A stretch of DNA of 64,000 nt from Strix aluco. Taxonomy: Eukaryota > Chordata > Aves > Strigiformes > Strigidae. The notes under the pieces were generated by a model that saw only the letters and a program-made list of their open reading frames with translations, was not told where the DNA came from and made no database searches. A program made the translations under genes and the position numbers. The stretch covers positions 12,198,948 to 12,262,947 of the forward strand of contig NC_133948.1 of NCBI RefSeq assembly GCF_031877795.1. The letters are read 5' to 3'. Of this stretch, positions 12,686-39,200 are shown in pieces; position 1 is the first letter of the stretch; each line of letters begins with the position of its first letter.

Positions 12686-12807
12686 GCCCAGAGGGAGCTC
12701 GGACCTCGACACAGACTCGGACAGCAGCGGCGAGGCAGCAGCGCGGTTCCGGGAGGCCGCCTGGGACTGCGCCGCGCAGGCGGCGGTGCGGGCGGAGACG
12801 CATGGCG
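12678..12807 (+). CDS. CUSTOS: CUSTOS exon 1 (coding part)
   Basis: Starts ATGGCGGCGCCC, encodes [17 protein letters not shown] and [11 protein letters not shown], and ends ...CATGGCG before donor GTGAGG. 130 nt, leaving one base of a split Gly codon. Confidence 0.9.
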
Positions 12808-15800
12808 GTGAGGGTTGGCGGCCAGCTAGGCTCTTCTCTCCCGCCATAGTGGCGGCGTGTCCTGCTCTTCCCTCCCCGCAGTCTGGGCCGAGCCCTTCCG
12901 CAGCTCCTCCTGCCCCGGGCTGTCCCGGGGGAGCGGTGGTCAGGCGGCAGAACCTCTCTGCCGCGGTGCCGGTGTCAGAGCCGGGCCGCTTCGGGAGTCG
13001 CCGGCGCCCAGGGGAGCCGAGGTGGGGCTATGGGAGGGGGGCTCGGCCCGGCGCTGCCGGCGGTGCTACGGCGATGCCCGGCCTCCCGCCGGGGCCAGAG
13101 CCCCTTCCCGGGCACGTTGTCTGCTGCAGCCAGGCCGACGGGAAGTTTCCCTTTCCCCTCGTAACTGTTTTCCCCCGAAGGTGGGCGTGGATTGTTTTTC
13201 AGGCATGATTCTTTATACTATAAAATCACATGTGCCGGAAGGGGGATTAAAGAAGTATTGGTCACAGGTCTTTTAAACTTGCCTTTACTTCTTCCTTTGG
13301 TAGGTGGCTTTAAAAAGGAACGGTTACAGCTCACTCAGCCTAGCCTAAGGTATTTTTTCTTCTGATTTCAGACTTATGTTTCACTGAAGAAAAAACAAAT
13401 GTATGTTGTATTTGTTTTACTTAATCACTTGTGATACTTCTGACTGGAAGGGCCTATTCTGTTTTAGGAGTTAGTCCAACCATAATCTGAAATGATGCTT
13501 AAATCTGAAAAATCTCATAGGTGTTTCAAGTAAATGTCTTATCCCTCTAAGTAGCAGTGGAATATAGAAGTTGAAAACTTATTACTGCTGTCAGTTACAG
13601 CACTAGTTCCAAGTGTCAGAAAGCTCCCAACTCTGCAAGTGTCTCATGAAGGAATTAGTACGGTTATGTATAAAAAAAAAATTATTTCTCTTCAAAAAAC
13701 GTTGTAATTGCAAATGAAAATGCTCATCAGATGGAAAGCAACACCTGAATTATGAGCCTAGCAATGGAGGTGATACAGCACTTCTGTAGGCTCAGTTTCA
13801 AAGGTTGGCAGCCAGACAAATTAATAAAATCATCTTCTGGGTCAGGTTTTGCATGAATTGTGGCAACATACATGGGAACTACATGCAAGGGAATGGCTGT
13901 CCTGACATCATTTATTTGCTTTTGTAGGCTACTTCAATGAGAAAAGTCATCCAATTACTCACTATGATGGAGATGTCTAAATAATGTATAGCTCTGTCGG
14001 GAACGGAACTGTGACTACTGAGCTATCTTCCATCTTTCTTAGCAGTCTTCCCTATCAAGTATGAATTGATTACTAGAGGCTAGGGGGTTTTATAGTCCCT
14101 TATCTGCTGTTTGGGTGAGAGCACCAGATGTTATTGGCCTGGAAAGAGATAATCATTATTCTTATTTTAAACAGGCGTGAGGTGAACAGTCATGATGAGG
14201 ATGGAAATGAGCTACAGACAACACCAGAGTTCAGAGCACATGTTGCAAAGAAACTAGGAGCAATGTTAGACAGGTATTGGCATGCAATACTAAAAATGTT
14301 TGTTCTGTGGGTCAACTACACTGATGCTTTCGTGTGCTAAACCCAGGAAATTCAAAATCTGAGTGCAACCTGGAAACAGAGGAGAAGATGTTTCACTTGT
14401 CTCCTTCATTCCTGTATTTATTGCTAAGTTCCAATATTCTGTGAGCTAACCTGGCCCATGTGCCGTGCCCCTCTGATGAAGACTCCCTGTGCAGCACTGC
14501 CTGTCTCCATTTGCCTCTGTGGTGAATGTGTTGTGGGGAGGAAAAAGTAGTATCTGGGTGCCTTAGCACTTTCATAATTTAAAAGCTGGCATGAGAAGCT
14601 TTCATTTATTCTTACAACCCAAACCAGTACTGATTCAGGGTTGTGCTGGCAGTATGCCTCTGACTGGGCTGCCTCTGTTTGTCTTTATTGTGTAAATATG
14701 GCCCTGGAGAACTAGAATTCCTGGTGTTGAGTTGGCTTTAGCTGTTTTTAAGTCATTCTTGTGGCATGCATTGCTAAGGAGAGAAGTCATGGTCTGCTCT
14801 GAGAGCAGGGAGGTGAGACAGCTTCACTAAGAAAAAAGTAAGGAGCTATGTAACATCTCCCTATAGTCTTGTTTCCTAGAAATACCCAACTTTATCTCAG
14901 TTTGCACAAACCTGCCTGAGATCTGACGGGGGTTTTCTGTTTAGTTTCATCACTGTCTTGAAGGACTCATCAGGACCTTCACAAACTTCTGTGCAACAGT
15001 CTGACTCTGTGGATGATGGTGAGTTCTTGTCATGGCCGTTGTGGCTGTTTTGGAACGTTGTTAGTTAAATGATGACAAGTGGGATGGATCCTGTCCGTTG
15101 CCAGTTGTACACACAACTAACTAAATAAGCCTTTGTAACAGAATTTCTTTTAGCATCTGTGAAGGCTGTTACTTTGGAGCTGTGATCTCTGTGCCCTAAG
15201 TCCTTCCAGAGAGTCCCAAATAATTGCTGTCAAGCTCTATAGCAATACAATAACAGCAGTGAGGCTTCCCAGAGAAATTGCTGTTGATTGTTCACTTCTG
15301 TTTTATGTTGTGGCTAAAATTCTCCTTTATGTATTTTAGGTTTTCGCCTCTTCTCTTCTTCTGTCCCAGGAGACTGTGGGAAATCAGAGCCTTGCCCTGC
15401 AGCAAGGAGGAGACAGCCATCTAGCTCCAGGTGAGGTGTTGTCAGCTGCTTTGCTACTGAAGTATTACTGAATCCCACATTTCAGAGGCAGCTGTGACTC
15501 TCACAAGGGAATAAGAAGCTGAGGAGCTTAAGTAGTGTGTATTTATGACTCCTATATTTGACTAGATCAGATTTTTTGTTTGTTTCTTTTTTTTTTAGTG
15601 CCAGGGAACTAGAAATGTTTATGGGAGATGAGATGTTCCTTCCCCTTCTAGAATGTGTAAAAAACACCTTGGTCTTCAAGCTGGTTAAATGCTAACTCTA
15701 GGTATTGGAGTCCCAGAGCCACTGGGTGTTTATCAGGTGTTCTCATCTTAGATTGCTCTCCTGTTTGTGCTTTGGGTGAATTCAAGGCAAAAATGTAACA

Positions 15801-16176
15801 TAACTTCTTTTCCTTTTGTTACCTTTCCAGTGACATGGACAGTGACCAAGAGTGGCAAAGGTACCAGGAGGCTGCTGTGTCAGCTGCAGACATTCTGAAG
15901 CAAAGTGCTATTCCTGTACTGGCCCAGGATTCCAGCCGAGATCAGAGTCAGGGTTATGTAGAGCACAGCCAGAAAAAAAAGAAGAAAAAGAAAATTAGGG
16001 GAGAGAACAATATTCAAGAGAAAATAATAGACCCAGCAGAGTGTGACCAGATCTGCAAAGATTTGCCACAGTTGGTGTCTGTAAATGGACAGCATGAGAG
16101 ACAGGACAGCAATCGTACACAGAACTCAGTGTTACCAGGAGTTGTGAAGAAGAAAAAGAAGAAAAAAAGAGAATGA
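12678..16176 (+). CDS. CUSTOS: CUSTOS (C12orf43 homologue), complete, six coding exons, 261 aa
   Basis: CUSTOS is a nuclear protein that in Xenopus binds beta-catenin and tunes Wnt signalling in head development (family knowledge). Exons 12678-12807, 13304-13349, 14175-14273, 14945-15018, 15340-15430 and 15831-16176 have GT-AG introns and join without a frame break: 786 nt, 261 aa plus stop, very near my recollection of about 263 aa for human. The N-terminus is acidic/Ser-rich ([18 protein letters not shown]). The conserved core reads [20 protein letters not shown] and [20 protein letters not shown] second conserved box is [20 protein letters not shown], which resembles an internal repeat of the N-terminal FREAA segment. 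The C-terminus has two Lys runs (KKKKKKKIR near the exon 6 middle and KKKKKKKRE at the end), probable nuclear or nucleolar localisation signals. The gene converges with HNF1A, as in human. Confidence 0.94.
13304..13349 (+). CDS. CUSTOS: CUSTOS exon 2 (46 nt)
   Basis: Acceptor CTTCCTTTGGTAG and donor AAG|GTATTT flank 46 nt encoding [15 protein letters not shown] when joined to exon 1 and exon 3. The QPSLR end matches the family segment just before the conserved HDEDGNELQ core. It is the only segment found that restores the phase between exons 1 and 3. Confidence 0.88.
14175..14273 (+). CDS. CUSTOS: CUSTOS exon 3 (conserved core)
   Basis: Acceptor TTTTAAACAG; encodes [14 protein letters not shown], then [17 protein letters not shown]; donor ACAG|GTATTG. 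99 nt, the most conserved part of the protein. Confidence 0.95.
14945..15018 (+). CDS. CUSTOS: CUSTOS exon 4
   Basis: Acceptor TTTCTGTTTAG; encodes [16 protein letters not shown], then VQQSDSVDD; donor GATG|GTGAGT. 74 nt. Confidence 0.9.
15340..15430 (+). CDS. CUSTOS: CUSTOS exon 5
   Basis: Acceptor TGTATTTTAG; encodes [12 protein letters not shown] and the basic RRRQPSSS stretch; donor CCAG|GTGAGG. 91 nt. Confidence 0.92.
15831..16176 (+). CDS. CUSTOS: CUSTOS exon 6 (terminal coding exon)
   Basis: Acceptor TTACCTTTCCAG; encodes [18 protein letters not shown], two Lys-rich tracts and the stop TGA at 16174-16176. The Lys tracts are A-rich in DNA, a possible slippage-prone stretch. Confidence 0.95.
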
Positions 16177-19120
16177 AGACTTTGCTCTGCAAATGGCAGG
16201 TGATTATGATGGATGAAGGATGCTAGAAAAAAAAAAGAACAAGAGTGGCAGCAGATAAGGGAAAATTAATTGGCAAAGCTGTTCTAAAAGCTCAGTGGTC
16301 TGAGAGTCTAATTAAGTGACTTCCTATGTTGTTGGCATCCCTCGGGGAAGGGAACATTGTTCTCCTAGCACACTGTGCTGCTGCTTATGCAGACCTAGCG
16401 TAAAAGGATTAAATACTGCACACAGACTTGCGTGACGGAGGAATGTAATCATAACTGCATCCCTCCTGGTCCGTCCTTCACATCATGAAGCCAAATCTTG
16501 TGTCCTGGAGAAAGTATAAGATGAATTGAATTTGGTTTACATGGCAACAGGTGATCAACTCCTTTTTCTCTTTGCCTCCTCCTAGATGCCTACTAAGAAT
16601 AGCTCCAGGCTGTGGGAGACTCATTTATCAAAAGCATCCTGTCAGATATCAGGGCCCTCATTTTTTTTTTTTCGTGTCATCATCATAACAATCTGTTGTT
16701 GAAACCTGCCATGTTACTAATCCCTCTGTAATCTGCACCTCTCCAGGGCCCCCGCATGTAAACAGTGTGTGCGGTGAGCTTATTTCAGGGATGTTATAAA
16801 CAGGTAGTTCTGTTTAGGTTGTGTCCATTGAAATTTATTTTCATGTATAGTTTTCTCATGGCATTTGTTGTTATTAAATTCTACTACACTATTAGACTTA
16901 TTTAATTTGGCAGGTTTTGTACAACAGTGGCTCTCTTGCTGCATTCACATGGCTCCCCCAGCACAGGTAATAGATGGCTGAAGGTGGCTCTTTAGTTGCT
17001 TGGTGATCAATGCTATGAAATTGCTACAGGAAGGATTTAAGCCTAACTTAAATTTGCTGTGCTTCACTCCTGATTTAGGTTGATTATGACTTTAGTCTCT
17101 TTGAAATACAGTGGGTTTTGGTAGTTTTCTGTATGGCTCTTAGTCCGTTTATACTTCAGTCCCAGTATTTCAGGAAATGACCTTTTATTGGATAAATAGT
17201 CTTCTTCTGTTTTTAAGATTATCGAGTTTCAGTAGCTCTAATTTATTTGCCCTATTCAGGAGACCAGAAAGCCAGATTAGAGAAACCAAAATAATGAACT
17301 GTTACTTTTTGAGCGTGGGAAAACCCAAGATATTTTCTTTCCTACTGTAAGATCTTTGCTGTTTTCTAATCAATAAACCACAGTTGGCATCCAAAAATGG
17401 AAAAGCTAAGTAGAAAATTGTCTTATAATCTAACTGAATGTGCCAGCAGAAGTTACTTGTCTTATGGGCAGTTAAATATAGTGAAGCTAGCACCTGGGGT
17501 TTCATATGCATAGTGGTCTAAACATTACCTTTTGACTTTGCTTTATGATGATTATTTTTATGATAACTGGAAGTTATATGTTTTTGCAGCTGATACACAT
17601 GGGAGATTAGGAAACAATTCTAGGATAAAATTCCTTGGAGAATCTGGTTACTGAAATTAGTCTCTGATGGTTGATGGTATCTAGAGGAAGCTCTTAACAA
17701 TAAAAACTGTAATGGACATCTGCAACTTTGAAATTTCCAGATATGGTCACTGAACAGTTCACTGTTGGGCTTTTTCTTTATTAATTCTCCCTTGTATCTT
17801 AATCTTTTAAAAGTTTTGAACACACTCTAGTGTCAAGGACTTTCATCCATTTCACAGTTGAAAGAATAGCTCTGTTTTGGTCACAAAGACAAAAACTTGT
17901 TAATTGGGGCTTTTTTCATGTCTGGCTAGTGACATATCAGTGATGGGAACACTGAGGGTAAATAGAGAAATAATTAGAAGAGGAATTATATAAGTAGATC
18001 CTTAGGGCTAAAAACCTTCACTTAGTGCAAGTAAGACTCTTAGACCCCAGGGTAACTATTTGCATATCAAGAACTACAGAAGCCAGCCTACAGGGAAGCT
18101 AAGAATGAACTGCATTCTGTAAAATAAGTCCAAGCTGACATCTTTCTAGAGAACACCTGAAGGAACTGCTCCTTTGTGTGGAGCATGGGAGCCTCCCAGG
18201 TGCTGTGCGGTGTCAGGCAGCATGCCATGCCCCAGCTCATTCAGCAAGACTCACAAGATGAGAATCCACATGGTTAATGCAGAGAACTGGAATCTCCTTG
18301 CTGCTGTTAAACTTTAATTTCTGCATTTAAAACAAAGCAGAGCTATATCAAAAATAACCAAGCCATTTCCACTAGGATAGCATGATTTTAGAGCAGGTCA
18401 TTTTTAACTGAGAATGTTTCATATTTTTGTAGTTAATTAGAGGATTTGTAGCTTGTAGTCAGTGATCCCATACTGACAGGTTTGTGCCAAGCTGTTTCTG
18501 TAATCCATTTCTTGGTGATTTTTGTTGCAAAGTCAGGAACCAGGTTCTCTCACTCTTGCCTCCAAGATAACATCATTTCTCATAGTTCCATCTGGTGCTT
18601 CTTTACAGCAAAGGAGGTGAGTGTTTTAAAGGTGGTGTCCCTTCTTTGGCAGCTTAGCTTTACTCTTTCCTGCATGGCTTAGTCTGGTGTTGGCAGGTTT
18701 GTACAGGCCCAGCTTGATGAAGGCTGAGCAGAATGAAAGTCCCATCCACGCCCTGGCATTTTTGCCATATTGTATTCAGATCCCTATCTTGATGGGATTC
18801 CTTCTTGGACAGCCATAAAAGGATGCCTGGTCATTCTAGGCTGGCTCCTGGCGTTTGGGTTGGTTTGGTTTTTTGTGGGACAGTAGATTTTTAGCAGTGC
18901 CAGTATCACCTTTCCATGGCTTCTGTCTTGAGCCTGAGACATCTTTTCTCACGGAGGCAGCTGAGTAAGGGATTTGTTTGAGGCAGTAGGGGCTGGAGGC
19001 CGGCTGAGCACAGCAGCCTTTCCTTCCTGGGGAAGGCAGTGGTGACAGTGCTGGCAAACACAGTTGGAGTTGCACCTGACAGGTTGGTCATGGCAGTCAC
19101 CCTTGAGCTAGTTGTCTTGA
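16177..19120. other. Convergent 3' UTR/intergenic region between CUSTOS and HNF1A
   Basis: No coding signal. Polyadenylation hexamer candidates on the plus strand for CUSTOS are ATTAAA at 16873-16878 and AATAAA at 17372-17377. On the minus strand for HNF1A, candidates are ATTAAA at 18318-18313 and AATAAA at 17782-17777. The true cleavage sites cannot be decided from sequence, and 3' UTR overlap between the two genes is possible. Confidence 0.55.
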
Positions 19121-33942
<14,822 letters not shown>

Positions 33943-34167
33943 GGTCTTCAGGCTGGTGTCTCTTGGATTTGAATTTCAGGTTATCCTGCTTCCAGCTTCC
34001 CTACACCATGTTCCTGAGGTAACACGCTCGACTGTCAGGAGAGTGGGCACAGCACAGCCTCCCGCCTTTACGCCCCCCCAAAAAAAAAAACAAAATACAA
34101 AATTGAGCCACTTCAGACCCCCCACGACTGTCCTGAGCCAGTGCTGATAAAGGGACCCTTGGCTATC

Positions 34168-34174
34168 TGTTTAC
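34168..34174 (-). promoter_or_regulatory. HNF1A: FOXA-like site
   Basis: Minus strand GTAAACA, inside CCAATGTAAACAGA, a forkhead core directly downstream of the TATA-like box. Use by FOXA is inferred. Confidence 0.5.
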
Positions 34175-34203
34175 ATTGGAGCAATGTAAATTCTCCAAGG
34201 TTC

Positions 34204-34211
34204 ATATTTAT
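34204..34211 (-). promoter_or_regulatory. HNF1A: TATA-like box of HNF1A
   Basis: Minus strand ATAAATAT, about 20 nt downstream of the HNF4 site, within a conserved block. Confidence 0.7.
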
Positions 34212-34229
34212 CTGTGTGCTTAGCAAGTT

Positions 34230-34248
34230 ACTGAACTTTGGACTTCAG
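34230..34248 (-). promoter_or_regulatory. HNF1A: HNF4A binding site (DR1) of the HNF1A promoter
   Basis: Minus strand CTGAAGTCCAAAGTTCAGT, a DR1 element identical to the classical HNF4 site used to define HNF4A control of HNF1A. This is the HNF4A-HNF1A regulatory link. Confidence 0.9.
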
Positions 34249-35928
34249 CACTGCAGCAGCAGTTCACAAAGTGCAGAGGGAGAGAAAGCAGGGGGAGGGG
34301 GAAAGGGAGGGAAGCAGAAGGGAGAAGGAGAGTAGAATGAGGGGATAGAAGGTCTGTAGCATGGAAAAGTAAGCTATGGAAAGAAAACTAGGAAAATGAG
34401 GATGGAAAAGTGTGACTTATTTCTGGCCCCAGTAGTTTTAGAGTAGGAAGGAGGTGGAGTGCCCAAAAGGAAGAGGTGCGTTTGGCTGCGCGTGGTTCAG
34501 GAGAAGGTGCTGCTGTCAGAAGATCACAGAGCCTGCTCGGAGATCTGGCAGTGGTGAGGTTCAGCCAGTCTCAACCCCTGCCAAAGGCTTTGGGCTGAGA
34601 GAAAGCCACACTGGCAGCTTCACCAGCCTTTGTGCAACCCCCCAGCAGAGAAGTGTGACCACTGGATCTAGATGAATGTTCCTGAGACTCAGAGGACATT
34701 CTGGAGCTCTAGCTGACTTCTGTGGTAGAGCATCAAGTGTTACATTACTTTTTCAATTCTGGCTTTGGCTTGCTGGGTATCTTGATATGCAAATACTAGT
34801 GCCTCCATTATAACTTGCTATATTTATTGCTTAACTGATGAGCAGGAGCAGTGTACTGACATAATTCGGGGGATTACAGGGCTTGCCCCACTGAGCTTGT
34901 GATTCAAGCATATGATAAGGAGTAGCCCTGGGCGTTGGTTCATGCTGAAAGTCCCTGCCCTATGATCAATTGCCCTGCTTCTTCTGAGAAGTGCTCTGGG
35001 CAGGCTTGTCGTTCCCATCTATCATCTCCTCCATCCCTTCTTGATACCAGCCCTGCTCTAAGGTTCTGCTCCCACCTGTTGGGTGACTTCCTCAAACACA
35101 CTTGCTGGCTCAGCTGGAGTCACTTAGTGCAGTTCTCAGGGAGTCCTTATGACTAAATTGTCTTTTCTGGTCTGAAAATATATGAATCAATCTATCTACT
35201 TTGGCTAAAGTAGAAAATAACTTTATGTGCACATGTGGACTTGATGCACGAGCATCTCATGCAAATGATGCCTTGTGTGATCAACAGGAGAAGGATTTAA
35301 AACTGTCGTCTCAGCAGAGGTTTCCTACGGGCAGCTTCCTGTCTCTATACACTCTCATCAAGCCTAAACTAAGAGGAGCCTTGTAGGACTGTCCCCAAAC
35401 TGGGTAATGTCCCAAGACAATGCTGCAGAGTGACCTTGGGCCCCATTTTCCATTTGTGGGCACCATTAGCTGCGCTCTCCAGGCTCCTGTGAGAACACGC
35501 TAAGTCAGCAGCTGAAGGATGGAGCTCCTTTGCAGACTGGACGCCCTCCTCCTGCCAGGCACAGCAAGCTGTGGTGGGGCTGCTGGGCTGACTCTTTCAG
35601 CCAGGACTGTTGTTAACTGTTAGCTTTTGTTTCAGAGGATGTCGTCTGCACCCAGAGTACCAGGTGTCCTCACTGCAGCAAGTTGAAGAAGCTCATATGG
35701 ATACAGAAGACTCTCTTTGCATGGCTAAAAAGAAGTAACAACTTGGAGTCCATGTAAAAATGTTTAATGTAAGAAATTTTCATGTGAACATGAATGTAAA
35801 ATGACATCTTTAGTTTCTAAAGATTTTTTTCATATTCTTAGATTATTTAAAGAATGGTGAACTTTTTTGGCATTGTTCTGTCAATGTTTTAATACAATTT
35901 CTATGTTTTTTATTACAGTTTTCCTAAT

Positions 35929-35943
35929 TTCCCCCCCCCCCCC
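35929..35943 (+). repeat. Poly-C tract
   Basis: Uninterrupted run of about 14-15 C after a T/A-rich segment, 20 nt before the hairpin at 35964. Confidence 0.85.
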
Positions 35944-35963
35944 GGTAGACATGACAACAATAC

Positions 35964-36008
35964 TGGCTGATAACTGTAATTGTCAATTGTAATTACAGTA
36001 TCCAGCCA
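35964..36008. repeat. 45-nt near-perfect inverted repeat (hairpin)
   Basis: TGGCTGATAACTGTAATT and AATTACAGTATCCAGCCA are complementary arms of 18 nt, differing only by a one-base bulge pair, around the 9-nt loop GTCAATTGT. It could be a tiny MITE relic, a small-RNA precursor or a cruciform-forming regulatory element. Confidence 0.75.
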
Positions 36009-36215
36009 TGACACAGTTTGTCTTTATAATTCAAGGACTTTGCAAAGAGAGACAAAAGACTGTGGGCCTCCTGCGATATGTGACAGAGAAGATTCTGTCA
36101 TACTGTGTTACTTATTTCTGTCTGTCTTTGGCATTGCAATTTCTTTTACCTAAACTAAGATGGCAGATATTACCACTGTTCTTGTTTAAAAGATCATCCT
36201 ATCTATGTTCTATAA

Positions 36216-36233
36216 GTGTATATATATATACAC
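36216..36233. repeat. Palindromic (TA)n microsatellite
   Basis: GTGTATATATATATACAC is a perfect 18-nt palindrome built on a TA run. Confidence 0.85.
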
Positions 36234-39200
36234 ACCTGTTGAATGCTTGAGGGGGGATGGGGACGCAAACCATTAAGTTTAGACAAAGAACAGCAGTATT
36301 TGTCAAGGGAAACTGTAAAGAGAAGAAAACATAGCAACAAATTATCTGTCTGTATTGTGTGGTTTCACAAATTCCTTATGCACCTAGAAGTCCTGTTGCT
36401 GCTGCTTCTGCTTGCCTTGAAGACCTTCAGCTGCAGGGGCTTTTAAAATAGCCTGTCTTGAAACCCGTGAACTTCGAAGTCTATAAAACCAGAAATGAAC
36501 ATCTGTTTGTATGTTAGGACCTCACTGAATGCTATAACTGGATGCCATGTGGAAAATCCTTAACTGGTTATGGAAACCTTTCAGACACTGAGGAAGAGGT
36601 AAATATTCTCTATCACTTTATCCTGAAGGGCTTTTTTCCTTTGGTCTATTAGAACTGTCCATTTTAAACTCTAGGAGCCTGGACAATTAATAACACAAGA
36701 AGTAAACTCCTGCACTGTCAACTTTACATTCACTGTAACCTGCCAGACTGTGCTAACGAATGGTTCAGCACTCCATTAAGTATTTTAGATTCTTCAGTGC
36801 AGGAAAGCCAGCAAGCTTTTCAGTGTTTCTTGAATGTTATAAATTGCTAGCAGTCAGACAACATTTGGGAAGCAGGAAGGAGACTCCTGCTGCAGATTAG
36901 CCAGCACCCCTATTTTATACCCTGGCACTAAGGATTGCAATACCGTATTTCTCAGATTATCACAAGTGCTGCAATATGCAGTTGTGAGATAATAAGAATA
37001 GCAGAGGTCAAGGGTGGAAGTTGCGAAGACTAGCTAGATTATAGTTTTAGTAGTAAAGGAAGAGCTAAATTGGAGAGTGCCATAATCCAGACAACATTCT
37101 CCTGTAACTGAATTGTATTCAGGGATTTTGCCTTGAGGATAAATACCTGAAAAAAAAGGTATTGGTTTTGCTATACCCCATTTTCATCTATTATCAATGC
37201 TTAGTATATGTTGATTTCCTTAATTGCAACAATTTCCTGGGCCATGACTTGATTCTCAGGTCACCCTGGCTAATGGGATCTTGGTAATTGTGATAGAGGA
37301 AACTTTTGAAGTTTGAAGACACTGAGAGATACCTCCTTGTTTTTCTCATGTTTGCGGTATCTGTTTTTGTGTTGTTTTTTTTTTCCTGCAGAATTGCTTG
37401 TTTTTCCTTAGGTGTAACTAATATGGTAGTTGAGACCCCTCAAATTCAGTGGTTCATTGACAAGATGTAAGCAGCTTTACAACATTAAACTGGTCAGCTT
37501 AATAGCAGGCACAGGAACAATGTTACATTAACAAATCAGTTTGGATGCAGATTGGAGGAATATATCAATTAGTAATCACAAGAAGTCTGATTTCTATTTT
37601 ATTTTAATGGCAAATTTAATAAATATTATTTAAACATGTTCAACTACTTTGCATTGTCCTACTTACACTTAAATACAACTTCTATGCATTTTTAAAAATT
37701 ATTTTCTTCTCTCCTGAAGTAGCAGACAGTCTGATAACACTGTGTGAAAGCTATCTCATAAAACTGGATTCCTGTCATTCTCCAATATCCTTCCAGGCAA
37801 GGATGTCTATTTTATTGGTAAATAATAGCCTGTCTTGATTAACAGTTCCAATGTAATCCCTTCTCCCCTACATGTAACAAAGAAGTTGAATTACTAATTA
37901 AGTGGATTACTTAACACTGAGAACGACTGCATGAAAGTATAAATAGGAACATGATTCTTATTTTAGACTTACTGGTCTGTATTCTGCTTATTACACAAGG
38001 ACAAAACCAAAGTAATGAACAGCAGAGTCCTGTGAACAGAATGGAAGGCAGAATAGACTCCCGAAGCCTGACTTGTATCAACATTGTTTTTACCTTTGTT
38101 TTCATTTCATGAATTATATCCATTGTTAAGTGTACATGATGAAAAATACAATAATTTGCTGGGATAAAGCCAATGTAATGTGGCTTCGAGGAGCACACAG
38201 AGAAGGAAAAAAACCCTTAATATATTTATGATAGAAGTGCTAGCAGAGGGAGCCTGTATAGTTCCCTGAATATAGTGATAAAATTGCCATTGGCAAAAGA
38301 AACACAGAGAAATGGTTCTTTTAATAATTCTTTACCATTTTACTGTTCTTCCTGCTGAGACTGCTAAATGCTTTATTGGCCTGAATGACAGTAACATCAT
38401 CCCTTCCTTGAAATGTGAGAACTATTATTATAATGTTCACCCTTATTTCTCTGGTTGGGGAAGAGAAAGCTACACAAGTACCAAAACTGATTATTATTTG
38501 TGCATTGGGAGCTTAGTCCCAAATAGCACACAGGAGTGTGAAAAATCTGAGATAATTGTCATTTATATGTTGTTTTAGCAGGGTTGGATTTCAGCTATTT
38601 GTGCAAACCCTGAGTATCTCAGTGGGAAAGGACTCACTTGAATACATGGGTTTAATGTTCCAAATATATACCCCATTTACGTTTTATTTAGTAGTCTTTG
38701 TTGTAAATATGTGACTATAATCGAAAATGTGATTTCACAGAGGAAAGCTGTTTTTTTCTTCATTGGTGCCTCCTTCCATATTTTCAGTAGTAGAATCAGA
38801 AACAGAACAACCTAAGCTTTCAGAGAAAGCAGGGTACAAGGCTACCTTTTGACTGTGACACTGGGGTAACTTCCCAAGTTTCTCCTTACCATGTTTGCAG
38901 GATTCAGTTGCATTCAGAAGAAGAAACGTTTTACTCTTTATCTCCAAAGACATTTGTTAAGCTTTGGGAGTCTCAGTTAAACTGAGGCTAAGGTGTAACA
39001 ACCATTAAGAACTGACCTGGATGCAGAGCATTGTGTGAGAATGCCATAGGGCGTAATGGGGTTAAATTATAGGCGTGCTCCCGCCCCCCTTCCTCTTCCT
39101 GAATGGGGAAACAGGACCGCGTCCTTCTTCCCAGTCATCCATCTGTTCCCCTATCACTTACTGTTTCTACCATCGAGGTGAGGATGAGATTGGAGAGCAG

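Larger units (their letters stand above)
12400..13160 (+). promoter_or_regulatory. CUSTOS: CpG-island promoter of CUSTOS
   Basis: GC- and CpG-rich block surrounding the start codon at 12678 and extending into intron 1. No TATA box. It contains two ZNF143/THAP11-type motifs and a YY1-type motif at the start codon (listed separately), a combination typical of housekeeping promoters. Confidence 0.8.
34160..34262 (-). promoter_or_regulatory. HNF1A: HNF1A core promoter
   Basis: On the minus strand the order is HNF4 site, GCTAAGCACAC segment, TATA-like GATAAATATGAACCTTGG, GAGAATTT and CCAATGTAAACAGA. This matches, nearly base for base, the human HNF1A core promoter as I remember it. The HNF4 site lies about 290-305 nt upstream of the ATG, close to the human position (about c.-283). 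Transcription probably starts near 34175-34185. Confidence 0.88.

Noticed and set aside
12348-13276. 286- and 139-codon frames over the CUSTOS promoter and intron 1
   Set aside because: They run across the real exon 1 and its donor in other frames; CpG-island artefact. A candidate extra exon after the acceptor near 12880 gave no suitable donor in the right phase.
13445-13500. CR1-like wording 'ctggaagggcct...agtccaacc' in CUSTOS intron 2
   Set aside because: Match too short and diverged to call a repeat with confidence.
34141-34335. Small plus-strand ORF over the HNF1A promoter
   Set aside because: The sequence is explained by the conserved minus-strand promoter; no coding signal.
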